Shown piece after piece: positions 1-8,266 of a DNA stretch of 64,000 nucleotides; the first letter of the stretch is position 1; the number at the start of each line of letters is the position of its first letter. The translations under genes and the position numbers were made by a program. Location of the stretch: contig NZ_KB905155.1 of the NCBI RefSeq assembly GCF_000378605.1, positions 1,178,001 through 1,242,000 on the forward strand. Direction: 5' to 3'. The notes under the pieces are model-generated. The model made no database searches and was not told where the DNA came from. It saw only the letters and a list, made by a program, of their open reading frames with translations. Source of the stretch: Thioalkalivibrio sp. ALJ21 (GTDB lineage: Bacteria > Pseudomonadota > Gammaproteobacteria > Ectothiorhodospirales > Ectothiorhodospiraceae).

Positions 1-687
1 GCGAAAGTGAACCTGCGCGGCCGCCAGGCCACCCTCGTAATCCGGCAGGCGGCCGTAGATGCCATCCGCGTCCGGCTCGAACACGGTGGCAAAACGGGCC
101 TGCTCCACTCGCAGGTCCGCCTCGTCGTCATGCAGACGCAGCGCGGGCAGGTCCAGGCTCAGCAGCAGTTGCTCCGCCGACCAGGCAAAGCGCCCCTGAC
201 CCGCATCCAGCTCGAGCCACAGCGGCCCTTCGCCATCAACCCGGTCGGCCACATCCGGGACCTCCATCAGGTCCAGCGTCAGGGGCTCGAACTGCACGCG
301 CGTGGTCAGACGACCGCCCATGCCGGCGTGCGTCTGCACGACCAGGTCGAGCTCGTGCAGCAGATGGGCCGCCAGCGAACCCTCCGGGGCCTCGAGGGCA
401 TCCAGATCCACGTTCGACTCGCCGCGGGCGCCGAGCACCCCGTGGCGCACCCGGTGTTCCAGCGGAATGACCAGTTCGGTCTCGCCATCGTTGAGCGTCA
501 GCTCGCTGCGCGCGGTGGCGGTGCGATAGCTGCGCCGGTACTCGACCATCTCGTGGCGCAAGTCCACCTCGCCAATGCGTGCCTGCTGGGCCTCGGTTAC
601 GTTGCGCTCGACCTGCCCACCGACAAACACAGGCCAGGCCGCGACCACGATCAGCAACACCAGTACCAGCACGATCCATTTACGCAT
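1..687 (-). CDS. DUF945 (YdgA-like) family protein, C-terminus beyond the window edge
   Basis: An open reading frame starts at an ATG (complement 685-687) and stays open to base 1, so only the first 229 codons are visible. The start has a GGGAGA ribosome site 7 bases upstream. The protein begins with a short basic stretch and one hydrophobic helix (residues 3-17), followed by a soluble part rich in beta-like alternation that fits the DUF945/YdgA family of envelope proteins. Those are usually about 450-500 aa with a single N-terminal anchor. No biochemical function is established for the family. It lies 26 bp downstream of yciO on the same strand and may share its transcript. Family assignment is by overall look (early helix, repeated acidic segments), so it is moderate. 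Confidence 0.6.
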   Translation of the reverse strand, partial: MRKWIVLVLVLLIVVAAWPVFVGGQVERNVTEAQQARIGEVDLRHEMVEYRRSYRTATARSELTLNDGETELVIPLEHRVRHGVLGARGESNVDLDALEAPEGSLAAHLLHELDLVVQTHAGMGGRLTTRVQFEPLTLDLMEVPDVADRVDGEGPLWLELDAGQGRFAWSAEQLLLSLDLPALRLHDDEADLRVEQARFATVFEPDADGIYGRLPDYEGGLAAAQVHFR

Positions 688-713
688 CACGCATCTCCCG
701 GGTCTCCATGCCC

Positions 714-1331
714 TCACGCTTCCTCAAGAAACGCCACGTCGCCGACCCCGTGACGGATGATCTCCGGCACATCACCGGTCAGGTCAATCACGCTCGTGGG
801 CTCCAGGGTACCGGCCCCGCCATCGACGACTTCGTCCACGACCTTTGACAGCCGCTCGTCGATCACCCAGGGCTCGCTCAGTGGCAAATCCTCGCCCGGC
901 AGTTGCAACGTCGCGGTCATCAGCGGCGATCCCAGTTCCTCGAGCAGCGCCGAGACGATGCGACTGTCCGGGACGCGCAGGCCGATGGTGCGGCGCTTGG
1001 GGTGCTGCAGGCGGCGCGGCACCTCGCGCGTGGCCGGCAGGATGAAGGTATAGGGCCCGGGCGTCAGGCCTTTCATCAGACGAAAGGCCGTGTTGTCCAC
1101 CTTGGCATAGACGCCGAGCTCCGAAAGATCCCGGCACAGCAGCGTGAGGTGATGGGTCTCGTCAACCTGGCGTATGCGGCGGATACGGTCGGCACCCGCC
1201 TTGTCGCCCGGCAGGCAGGCCAGGGCATAACAGGCGTCGGTCGGGATCGCGATCACGGCGCCCTCGTGCAGCCGATCCAGGACCTGCCGGATCAGCCGGG
1301 GCTGCGGGTTTTCGGGGTGTATCGCGATCAT
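714..1331 (-). CDS. yciO: YciO/Sua5/TsaC-family (YrdC domain) protein
   Basis: A 205-aa protein made of one YrdC fold, the length of Escherichia coli YciO. The N-terminus (IHPENPQPRLI) closely resembles YciO, and the nucleotide/threonine-binding segments are visible: PTDACYALAC near residue 30, K/R-rich HLTLLCRDLSEL near 80, and the LTPGPYTFILPA segment near residue 90. TsaC/Sua5 enzymes make threonylcarbamoyl-AMP for the t6A modification of tRNA; YciO proteins are paralogues whose physiological role is less certain. The ATG has no obvious Shine-Dalgarno sequence, but the match of the first residues to the family supports this start. It is divergent from the YciI gene across 111 bp. Confidence 0.85.
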   Translation of the reverse strand: MIAIHPENPQPRLIRQVLDRLHEGAVIAIPTDACYALACLPGDKAGADRIRRIRQVDETHHLTLLCRDLSELGVYAKVDNTAFRLMKGLTPGPYTFILPATREVPRRLQHPKRRTIGLRVPDSRIVSALLEELGSPLMTATLQLPGEDLPLSEPWVIDERLSKVVDEVVDGGAGTLEPTSVIDLTGDVPEIIRHGVGDVAFLEEA

Positions 1332-1384
1332 GAAGTCGGGCCACTGATGACAAGGCGCGCAGTGTAGCGCATGGTGGGCGCCGC

Positions 1385-1412
1385 TTATAAGGCGGGCTGG
1401 CTGCGTTAGAAT
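1385..1412 (+). promoter_or_regulatory. Possible sigma70 promoter for the YciI-PPIase pair
   Basis: TTATAA (1385-1390) and TAGAAT (1407-1412) are separated by 16 bp, 30 bp upstream of the YciI start codon. The -10 matches consensus at five of six positions and the -35 at four of six. It lies in the divergent gap between yciO and the YciI gene. This is a visual match only. Confidence 0.3.
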
Positions 1413-1442
1413 TCACGTCCCAACCCACGGAGACGCCGATCA

Positions 1443-1739
1443 ATGCTCTACATGATCCAGGGCCAGGATGCGCCCGACTCGCTGGATTCCCGCCTCGCTG
1501 CGCGGCCGGAACACGTCGCCCGCCTGCAGGCGCTGCACGAGGCCGGCCGCCTGGTTCTGGCCGGTCCGCTGCCGGCGATCGACAGCAACGACCCGGGCCC
1601 CGCCGGCTTCACCGGCAGCCTGATCGTGGCCGAGTTCCCCTCGCTGGAGGCCGCCCACGAGTGGGCCGATGCCGATCCCTATGTCGCCGCGGGGGTCTAC
1701 ACCTCGGTCGACGTTCGCCCCTTCAAGCAGGTGTTTTGA
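1443..1739 (+). CDS. YciI family protein
   Basis: A 98-aa single-domain protein of the YciI-like (alpha/beta ferredoxin-like) superfamily. It shows the family pattern: an N-terminal beta strand ([11 protein letters not shown]), [23 protein letters not shown] with the conserved His at about residue 24, the glycine-rich turn [11 protein letters not shown], and the [18 protein letters not shown]-terminal strand. YciI-like proteins include small dehydrochlorinase-like enzymes, but the bacterial YciI itself has no firm function. It ends two bases before the start of the lipoprotein prolyl isomerase, so the two are translationally close and almost certainly one operon. Confidence 0.85.
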   Translation: MLYMIQGQDAPDSLDSRLAARPEHVARLQALHEAGRLVLAGPLPAIDSNDPGPAGFTGSLIVAEFPSLEAAHEWADADPYVAAGVYTSVDVRPFKQVF

Positions 1740-1741
1740 TC

Positions 1742-2611
1742 ATGCGTACCCGTCCCGCCGCGCTCATTGCCGCCCTCGCGCTCGCGGGCCTTCTGGCCGC
1801 CTGCGGTAATGGCGACGAGGGTCTGCCGCTACCCGACGAAGAGGCCAGCGAGCTCGACGAAATCATCACCGATACCGATGACGAGGACACCGTCGCCATC
1901 GTCAACGGCCGCGCGATTACCCGCGCCGACCTGTTTACCTATGCCGGCATGGACGAGGATCCGGGGCTGGCCGCGCAGGGCCAGGGCGTGCTGGACGAGG
2001 TGATCAGCCTGGAACTGCTGCGTCAGGAGGCACTGGAACGCGGGCTGGACGACGACCCCGAGATCCAGCGCATCCTGAAGATGGTCGAGACCAATCTGCT
2101 GGCTTCCATGCTGATGGAGCGCATCGCCGAGGAGCTCGAGATCAGCGAAGAGGACGTGGAAGCGGAATACGAGCGCCAGGTCGAATACCTGCGCGGTACC
2201 GAGTACCGCGCGCGTCACATCCTGGTCGAGGACGAAGACAACGCCCGCGAGCTGCTGGCGCGATTGGACGACGGGGCCGATTTTGCGGAGCTGGCCGAGG
2301 AGCACTCCATCGACCCGGGATCCGCCGCCCGGGGCGGGGACCTGGGCTGGTTCACGTCCGATGGCATGGTGCCGGAATTCGCGGCCGCCACCGAGGCGCT
2401 GGAACCCGGCCAGACCACCGACACGCCCGTGCAGTCACAGTTCGGCTGGCACCTGATCCGTCTGGACGACACCCGCGAGGTGGAAGTCCCGCCACTGGAC
2501 GAGGTGCGCACCGAGATCATCGAGATTCTGGAAAGCCGCGCAATACAGGAAAAACTGGAGGCCCTTCGCGCCGAGGCGACGATCGAAATCCCGAACCGGC
2601 CGGAGAACTAA
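1742..2611 (+). CDS. Lipoprotein peptidyl-prolyl cis-trans isomerase (SurA/PrsA-type parvulin)
   Basis: A 289-aa exported foldase. Residues 1-20 form a lipoprotein signal peptide ending in the lipobox LLAAC, so the mature protein should be membrane-anchored in the periplasm. A very acidic linker (residues 28-50) is followed by a SurA_N-like helical chaperone region (about 55-150) and one parvulin (rotamase) domain (about 155-260) with the usual ARHILVEDE and GGDLGWF segments and the FGWHLIRL end. Parvulins of this type help outer-membrane or secreted proteins fold. I chose the ATG at 1742, two bases after the YciI stop, because it begins the signal peptide; an upstream start would add residues that overlap YciI. 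Confidence 0.88.
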   Translation: MRTRPAALIAALALAGLLAACGNGDEGLPLPDEEASELDEIITDTDDEDTVAIVNGRAITRADLFTYAGMDEDPGLAAQGQGVLDEVISLELLRQEALERGLDDDPEIQRILKMVETNLLASMLMERIAEELEISEEDVEAEYERQVEYLRGTEYRARHILVEDEDNARELLARLDDGADFAELAEEHSIDPGSAARGGDLGWFTSDGMVPEFAAATEALEPGQTTDTPVQSQFGWHLIRLDDTREVEVPPLDEVRTEIIEILESRAIQEKLEALRAEATIEIPNRPEN

Positions 2612-2630
2612 GGAACCAGTGTTTCCTTAA
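2609..2630. repeat. Short palindromic remnant related to the 3.2-kb inverted repeat
   Basis: Immediately at the stop codon of the parvulin gene, AAGGAA and TTTCCTT form a short hairpin. Bases 2617-2630 (CAGTGTTTCCTTAA) are identical to 14 bases at the right end of the MITE-like element at 3237-3533. It separates two convergent genes and might also act as a weak terminator. The relation to the element rests on this 14-base identity alone. Confidence 0.4.
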
Positions 2631-2653
2631 CTCCACCCGTGCTGGCGGGCGCG

Positions 2654-3202
2654 TCAGTGCCCGTGGCCGCCACGCCCGTGGCCCGCGTCGTCGTGCTCCA
2701 TGTGGCCGCGCCCGGCGCCCTCCTCGGCCTCGCCACGGCGCACCTGCATGTGGACATCCATGGTCTCGCCGTCCTCGAAGGTCACCCGCACGGCGACCCA
2801 GTCACCGGCCGTCAGTGGCTCATGCAGGCCGATGAACATCAGGTGCAGGCCGCCCGGCTCCAGCACCAGGGTCTCGCCCGCGGGCAGGTCCAGATAATCA
2901 ACCTGGCGCATGCGCATCACGCCATCTTCATGGGTGTGCTCGTGCAATTCAGTGGTCTCGGCGATCGGCGACTCGGCGGCCACGATCCGACGGTCGGACT
3001 CGCCAGTGTTGCGCAGCTCCAGGTACCCGGCGGTGGTATCCCCCGGCACCAGACGCACCCACGGCGTACTTTCCATCTCCAGCCCTTCCAGGCATTCGCA
3101 AACCTTCGGTTCGTCGTCGGCCATCGTGGTGCCACCACCTACACCGAGGCCAAGAACCAGGGCGACGGCCCCGAGGTGTCGTAATACGCCAAGTTTGGTC
3201 AT
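2654..3202 (-). CDS. Periplasmic copper chaperone PCu(A)C family protein
   Basis: A 182-aa exported protein with a signal peptide (about residues 1-26) and a PCu(A)C (DUF461) beta-sandwich. Copper-binding elements are visible: HEHTHEDGVMRM near residue 100 and the diagnostic H-x-M in GGLHLMFIG near residue 135. The mature N-terminus adds a C-E-C motif, and the last 20 residues form a His/Met-rich tail (several H and one HME) that could hold extra copper. Family members deliver Cu(I) to cytochrome oxidase CuA, usually with Sco; no sco gene is adjacent here. The start is the ATG at 3202 with GGAGAG eight bases upstream; a longer reading frame runs back into the repeat element and is not needed. 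Confidence 0.88.
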   Translation of the reverse strand: MTKLGVLRHLGAVALVLGLGVGGGTTMADDEPKVCECLEGLEMESTPWVRLVPGDTTAGYLELRNTGESDRRIVAAESPIAETTELHEHTHEDGVMRMRQVDYLDLPAGETLVLEPGGLHLMFIGLHEPLTAGDWVAVRVTFEDGETMDVHMQVRRGEAEEGAGRGHMEHDDAGHGRGGHGH

Positions 3203-3236
3203 CGCTCTCTCCAAATATCTGACGGGCCGCATACTA

Positions 3237-3533
3237 AGGAAACACTGATCAATGTACACACTCGCGCTCGAGTCGCTTTTGCGTGCGAACAAGGCGCGGT
3301 AACCGCCGTGCAGTCATTCTGCACAAGGGAGCCGCAACGCCGTTCCCGCGCCCGTTTTTGATAACAACGGGCGGCCGAGCCCCTTCGTTCATTAAGTTGC
3401 GGGGTTGGTACCCCAGGTTCCCCGATCCTGCGTTGCGCCGCTTGCGGGTAGAACCACTACCCGCTGCACGACGCGTCTTGCCTCGGAAAACCTGGGATAC
3501 CAACGCGAGTGTGTACATTGATCAGTGTTTCCT
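3237..3533. mobile_element. MITE-like non-coding element with perfect 32-bp inverted repeats and TA flanks
   Basis: The gap between the copper chaperone (start 3202) and the RND adaptor (start 3669) is mostly this element. Bases 3235-3266 and 3504-3535 are exact inverted copies of 32 bp, beginning TAAGGAAACACTGATCAATG. The TA at both outer edges (3235-3236, 3534-3535) is compatible with a TA target duplication as made by IS630/Tc1-mariner transposases, although TA cannot be told from a longer inverted repeat. The 297-bp body has no convincing gene. The rest of the gap (3203-3234, 3536-3668) holds only short leader sequences. Related ends are found at 2609, 8754 and 39639. Confidence 0.7.
3404..3504. 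repeat. Second inverted repeat inside the MITE-like element
   Basis: Bases 3404-3424 (GTTGGTACCCCAGGTTCCCCG) pair with 3484-3504 at 18 of 21 positions, next to the right terminal repeat. Between the arms is a GC-rich segment with further small palindromes. The arms could form a long stem in RNA or single-stranded DNA. A structural role in transposition or a small RNA are both possible. Confidence 0.5.
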
Positions 3534-3668
3534 TAACCCAGCAGGCATCATCGGCGAGGCACAGTCGCGTACACAGACAATTCGCTTAAAATGTCGCTCC
3601 GGAAAGGAACCCTCCGCCCTCCACGTGCCTCCAACCGACCGGCCCTGCCCCATCCGACCGAGAACCCA

Positions 3669-4988
3669 ATGCCGCGCTTCCTTCGACGTGCCCTGCCCCC
3701 TTTGCTGATCCTTGCCGCCGCGATCGTGGGCTTCCTCGTATTGCGCGCGACCGGGCCCGAGGCACCCGCGCCAGAGGCCACCGAACGGACCTGGCCGGTG
3801 CAGGGACTGGTGGCCGAGCTCGGCGAACACCACCCGGGCATCCTGCTGAACGGACGCAGCGCGTCGGCCCGGACGGCCACCCTGCGCGCAGCCGTGGAGG
3901 GCGAGATCGAGGCCGTCCCGGCCCGGATCGGCGCCCGCATGGAGGCTGGCGAAACCCTGGTGCGCATCGACCCGCGCGAGGCGGAGCTGCTGCTGGCCCA
4001 GCGCACGGCCGAACGCCGCGAACTGGAGGGGGCCAAAGAAAGCGAGGAGATCCGCGCCCGTTTCGATCGCGAGGCCCTGGTGCGCGAACGAGAGCTCCTG
4101 GAAATCGCCGAGCGTGGGCTGCGCCGTGCACAGAACCTGCGCGAACGCGATCTCGGTTCCGAGACCGACGTGGACACAGCCCGGGAGGCCCTGGAACAGG
4201 CCAGCCTGACGGTGGACAACCGCGAGCAGGCGGTGGCCGATGCCCCGATGCGCATGGCCCAGGCAGAAGCCCGCCTGGAACGCGCGCGAGCCGCCGAGGA
4301 TCAGGCGCGCATCGATCTCGAGCGCACCATGATCGCCGCGCCCTTCGATGCCCGGGTGGTCGAGGTCGAGGTGGCGGCCGGCGAGCGCGCCCGGCCGGGC
4401 GACCCGCTGGTGCGCCTGTTCGCGCTCGACGATCTCGAGATTCGCGCCAGCATCCCGGCCTACATCCTCCCGCGCATCGAGGAACTGCTGGACGCGGGCG
4501 AGGAACTGACCGCCCGCGCCCAAGTGGGCGGGCGCACAGTGCGTACCGAACTGACGCGCCTGGAAGGCGAGACGCGTGCGGGCGAGGCCGGGACGCGCGG
4601 CATCTTCGAGGTGCGCGAGGGTCATTCGGCGCTGAATCTCAACCGCTTTGTCGAGCTGACGCTGCGCCTGCCGGCCGAGGCCGACAGCGTGGCTGTACCC
4701 TACGAGGCCCTGTATGGCCGGGACCAGATCTTCCGCGTGGTGGATGACCGCATGCAGTCGCTGCGGGTCGAGCGCCTCGGCGAGTTCGTGACCGATGCCG
4801 GGGACGTCCGGGCGCTGATCCGTCACCCGGATCTGGAGACGGGCGACATCCTGGTCGCCACCCGCCTGCCCAATGCCGTGGACGGTCTGAAGGTCGAGGT
4901 CGAGGAGCCCGGCGAACGCCCGGACCGCGATGCCGCGATCCCGCGCGCCTCCGACCGCAACGGGGAACAGGACCCGAACGATGACTGA
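3669..4988 (+). CDS. RND efflux periplasmic adaptor (HlyD/MFP family)
   Basis: A 439-aa membrane-fusion protein. An N-terminal hydrophobic anchor (about residues 6-24) is followed by a lipoyl/barrel-sandwich half (AAVEGEIEAVPARIGARMEAGETLVRID, near 75-105), a long charged alpha-hairpin (about 110-225), the second lipoyl half (MIAAPFDARVVEVEVAAGE) and the beta-barrel and proximal domains. It should link the inner-membrane pump encoded directly downstream to an outer-membrane TolC-like channel, which is not encoded nearby. The ATG at 3669 is chosen because it begins the anchor; a longer frame starts at 3591 without a signal. The gene overlaps the pump gene by 8 bp, indicating translational coupling. 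Confidence 0.92.
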   Translation: MPRFLRRALPPLLILAAAIVGFLVLRATGPEAPAPEATERTWPVQGLVAELGEHHPGILLNGRSASARTATLRAAVEGEIEAVPARIGARMEAGETLVRIDPREAELLLAQRTAERRELEGAKESEEIRARFDREALVRERELLEIAERGLRRAQNLRERDLGSETDVDTAREALEQASLTVDNREQAVADAPMRMAQAEARLERARAAEDQARIDLERTMIAAPFDARVVEVEVAAGERARPGDPLVRLFALDDLEIRASIPAYILPRIEELLDAGEELTARAQVGGRTVRTELTRLEGETRAGEAGTRGIFEVREGHSALNLNRFVELTLRLPAEADSVAVPYEALYGRDQIFRVVDDRMQSLRVERLGEFVTDAGDVRALIRHPDLETGDILVATRLPNAVDGLKVEVEEPGERPDRDAAIPRASDRNGEQDPNDD

Positions 4989-7900
4989 CGCCGATCCCGG
5001 CCAGCGCGCCGGCGACGGCCCGGACGAGCGCCCAATGCCCGGCGGGGGATCGCGCGACAACGGCCGGCCACCGCGGGGTCCCATTCAACTGTTCCTGGAA
5101 CACCGCCTGGCCGCGAATCTGCTGATCGCGCTAATGCTGCTGGCCGGGGCGTTCGCACTGACCAAGCTGAACACCCAGTTTTTCCCGAGTTTCGAGCTGG
5201 ACTTCATGACCGTGGAAGTGGTCTGGAGCGGAGCCAGTGCGGAGGACGTGGAACAGGCGATCATCGATCCCCTGGAGCAGGACCTGCGCACCGTAGACGG
5301 CTTGCGCAACATGACCTCGACCTCTGCGCTGGGGGTCGGCGTGGTCACGCTGGAGTTCGAGGCGGGCACCGACATGACACGGGCCGCCGAGCAGGTCAAT
5401 GACCGCGTCGACCAGCAGCGCAATCTGCCGGAGGACGCCGAAACCCCCGTCGTTAAACGGATCATCCGCTACGAGCCCGTAGCCCGGCTGCTGATTACCG
5501 GCCCGGAAGACCCGCAGCAGCTGCGCCGTCTGGCCCGCCAGTTCGAGCGCGAACTGCTCGATGCCGGTATCGCTCAGATCGAGTTCACCGGGCTGACCGA
5601 GGACGAGATGGCCATCCAGGTGCCTGCCCGCGAGCTCTACCGCCTGGACATGACCCTGGACCAGATTGGTGCGCAGATCCGCGAGATGGCACAGGACTTT
5701 CCCGCGGGTTCGGTCGGCCGCGATGATACCGCGCGCCAGATTCGCAGTCTGGAGCAGGCCCGCGATGTGATCGGCTTCGAGCGGCTGATCCTGCGCGGCG
5801 ACACCGATCTGGGGCGCATCAGGCTGGGCGATATCGCCGATATCGAACTGCGCCCGCGCGATGGCGAGGTGCGCACCCGTGCCAACGGCAAGCCCGCGAT
5901 CGAGATGCAGTTGCTGCGCTCGGAGACGGGCGACTCGCTGGAGGCCGCACGCGTCCTCGAGGACTGGCTGGAGGCGACCCGACCCGCCCTGCCCCCGGGC
6001 GTGGATCTCCAGGTGATGGATGCCTTCTGGGAACTGCTGGCCGAGCGCATCAACCTGCTGCTGAAAAACGGCCTCGGCGGCCTGATGCTGGTACTGGGGA
6101 TCCTGTTCTTGTTCCTCAACCGGCATGTCGCGCTGCGTGTGGCCCTGGGCATCCCGATCGCGTTTACCGCCGCCTTTGTCGTGCTGTGGATCGTGGGCGG
6201 GTCGATCAACATGATCTCGCTGTTCGGCTTCATCATGTCGCTGGGGATCATCGTCGACAACGCAATCGTGGTCTCGGAGCACGCCTACAGCCTGCACCAG
6301 CGCGGGCTGGACGCGGGCCGGGCCGCGCGCGACGGCGCCCGACGCATGGTCGGGCCGGTGATCGCAGCGTCGCTGACCACCGTCGCCGCTTTCATGCCGC
6401 TGATGCTGATCGGCGGGGTGATCGGCAATATCCTGTTCGATATCCCGCTGGTGGTCATCTGCGTGATCGTGGCGACCCTGCTGATCGCGTTCCTGATCCT
6501 GCCGGCCCACCTGAAGGGTGTGATGCACCGGCTCAAGGAACCCGCCCCGAGCAGCCTGCGGGCGCGCTTCGACGCCGGCTTCGAGCGTCTGCGCAATGGC
6601 CCGTTCCGCCGCGCCGTCACGCACTCGGTGGACCATGCAGGGGTCACGCTGGCGCTGGCCGTGGGCGCGCTGATCCTCGCCATTGGCCTGGCGGCCAGCG
6701 GCCGCATCGGCTTCACCTTCTTCCCCTCGCCCGAGGGTACGATCGTCAACGCCGGGGTGAACTTCGTCGCCGGCACCCCGCCCGAGCGCGTGGAATCGTT
6801 CCTGATCCACGCCGAACGCGCCCTCGAGGAGACCGAGGAGGCGCTGGGCGGCAATCTAGTGCGCACCTCCGTGACCCGTCTCGGCAAAGGGATCGACCCG
6901 GGCGATGGCAACGCGCCGCGCGGAGAACAGTTCGGGAACATCCAGGTGGAACTGGTCTCACCGGAGGAGCGAACCGTGCGCAACCGCGAGTTCATCCGCG
7001 AGTGGGAGGATCGCATCCGACAGGCCCCGGGCATCGAAAACTTCTCCATCGACGAACGCCAGACCGGTCCGCCGGGCCGCGACCTCGATATCCGCCTGAC
7101 CGGTGACGACCCGCATGTTCTGAAGGAGGCGGCGCTGGAGCTGGCCGATATGCTGGACGACTTCCCCGGGACCTTCGCCACGAGCGACGACACCCCGTTC
7201 GGGCGCGAGCAGTTCGTGTTTCAGGTGAAGCCCGAGGGCCGCGCGGTCGGGCTGACGACCGAATCGGTCGGCGTGCAGCTGCGCAATGCTTTTGATGGCT
7301 ACCTCGCCCAGCTCTATCAGGACGGGCTGGAGGAAGTGGAGGTGCGCGTGCGCCTGCCGGATGGCGAGCGCCACCGCAGCGAGAGCCTCGAGCGGCTGAA
7401 CCTGCGCCTGCCGGACGGGGCGTTCGTGCCACTGGACGACGTCGTCGAACTGCGCTCGCGCCAGGGATTCGAGACCCTGCGCCACGCCGATACGCGACTG
7501 GCCATTCAGGTCTCGACCGAGGTGGATCGGGCGGTCAACAACGCCGCCCGCATCCGGGCAGCACTCGAGGACGGACCACTGGACGATCTGGCCAACCGCT
7601 TTGGCGTCGAGTACTCGTTCGAAGGTCGCGCGGCCGATCAGGAAGAGACCTTTGCCGACATGCGGATGGGCCTGCTGCTGGCGCTCGGCCTGATGTACAT
7701 CGTGCTGGCCTGGGTATTCGCCTCCTGGGGCTGGCCGCTGATCGTAATGGCAATCATCCCGTTCGGGATCCTCGGCGCGCTGTTCGGGCACTGGGTGATG
7801 GGCGTGGAGCTCACCATCCTGTCGCTGTTCGGGCTGTTCGGGCTGACCGGGATCGTGGTCAACAACTCGATCATCCTGGTCAGTTTCTACCAGGGGCTGC

Positions 7901-8175
7901 GCGAGACCGGACTCGCCCTGCGCGAGGCAATCGTGGAGGCCGCCTGTCAGCGCCTGCGAGCGGTCATCCTGACCTCGGTCACCACCATCGCCGGTCTCAC
8001 GCCGCTGCTGTTCGAACGTTCGGTGCAGGCGCAGTTCCTGATCCCGATGGCGATCTCGATCGTGTTCGGGCTCGCGTTCGCCACCCTGCTGGTGCTGTTT
8101 GTGATCCCCGCACTACTGCGTCTGTACGAGGGGCGCTTCGGGCGCGCCGAGGCCACCGAGGCACCTGTTTCTTGA
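4981..8175 (+). CDS. RND-family efflux pump inner-membrane subunit (AcrB/MexB-like)
   Basis: A 1064-aa proton-driven transporter. It has an unusual hydrophilic 33-residue N-terminal extension, then TM1 (about 40-58), a large periplasmic loop (to about 355), TM2-TM6 (about 360-520), TM7 (about 555-575), the second periplasmic loop and TM8-TM12 (about 890-1050). In TM4 the proton-relay motif reads VDNAIVVSEHA with Asp426-Asn427, where AcrB has Asp-Asp; this single-Asp form is common in divergent RND subfamilies. The paired motif in the second half is VNNSIILVSFY. The substrate cannot be predicted. The start at 4981 overlaps the adaptor stop by 8 bp. A hairpin at 8178-8193 follows the stop. Confidence 0.92.
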   Translation: MTDADPGQRAGDGPDERPMPGGGSRDNGRPPRGPIQLFLEHRLAANLLIALMLLAGAFALTKLNTQFFPSFELDFMTVEVVWSGASAEDVEQAIIDPLEQDLRTVDGLRNMTSTSALGVGVVTLEFEAGTDMTRAAEQVNDRVDQQRNLPEDAETPVVKRIIRYEPVARLLITGPEDPQQLRRLARQFERELLDAGIAQIEFTGLTEDEMAIQVPARELYRLDMTLDQIGAQIREMAQDFPAGSVGRDDTARQIRSLEQARDVIGFERLILRGDTDLGRIRLGDIADIELRPRDGEVRTRANGKPAIEMQLLRSETGDSLEAARVLEDWLEATRPALPPGVDLQVMDAFWELLAERINLLLKNGLGGLMLVLGILFLFLNRHVALRVALGIPIAFTAAFVVLWIVGGSINMISLFGFIMSLGIIVDNAIVVSEHAYSLHQRGLDAGRAARDGARRMVGPVIAASLTTVAAFMPLMLIGGVIGNILFDIPLVVICVIVATLLIAFLILPAHLKGVMHRLKEPAPSSLRARFDAGFERLRNGPFRRAVTHSVDHAGVTLALAVGALILAIGLAASGRIGFTFFPSPEGTIVNAGVNFVAGTPPERVESFLIHAERALEETEEALGGNLVRTSVTRLGKGIDPGDGNAPRGEQFGNIQVELVSPEERTVRNREFIREWEDRIRQAPGIENFSIDERQTGPPGRDLDIRLTGDDPHVLKEAALELADMLDDFPGTFATSDDTPFGREQFVFQVKPEGRAVGLTTESVGVQLRNAFDGYLAQLYQDGLEEVEVRVRLPDGERHRSESLERLNLRLPDGAFVPLDDVVELRSRQGFETLRHADTRLAIQVSTEVDRAVNNAARIRAALEDGPLDDLANRFGVEYSFEGRAADQEETFADMRMGLLLALGLMYIVLAWVFASWGWPLIVMAIIPFGILGALFGHWVMGVELTILSLFGLFGLTGIVVNNSIILVSFYQGLRETGLALREAIVEAACQRLRAVILTSVTTIAGLTPLLFERSVQAQFLIPMAISIVFGLAFATLLVLFVIPALLRLYEGRFGRAEATEAPVS

Positions 8176-8199
8176 TTCTCGCTCGCCAGCGAGTAAACT
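8172..8199 (+). promoter_or_regulatory. Possible promoter with embedded hairpin before the 145-aa gene
   Basis: TTGATT (8172-8177) and TAAACT (8194-8199) are 16 bp apart, 68 bp before the next start codon. Between them, CTCGCT and AGCGAG (8178-8183, 8188-8193) form a perfect 6-bp stem with a 4-base loop. The stretch may be a promoter for the next gene, a weak terminator for the RND gene, or both. Confidence 0.3.
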
Positions 8200-8266
8200 T
8201 CCGGCGCCACGAATTCCGTTTCACCGGGGCCCGGCCCCGGCAATCCAAACGTCCCAGGAGATTGGC

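Noticed and set aside
7-753. 248-aa plus-strand open frame at the left edge
   Set aside because: It is antisense to the truncated DUF945 gene, which has a good ribosome site and a hydrophobic N-terminus.
5131-6810. 559-aa minus-strand open frame inside the RND pump gene
   Set aside because: The plus-strand pump has complete family motifs and normal length; the antisense product is low-complexity and has no ribosome site.
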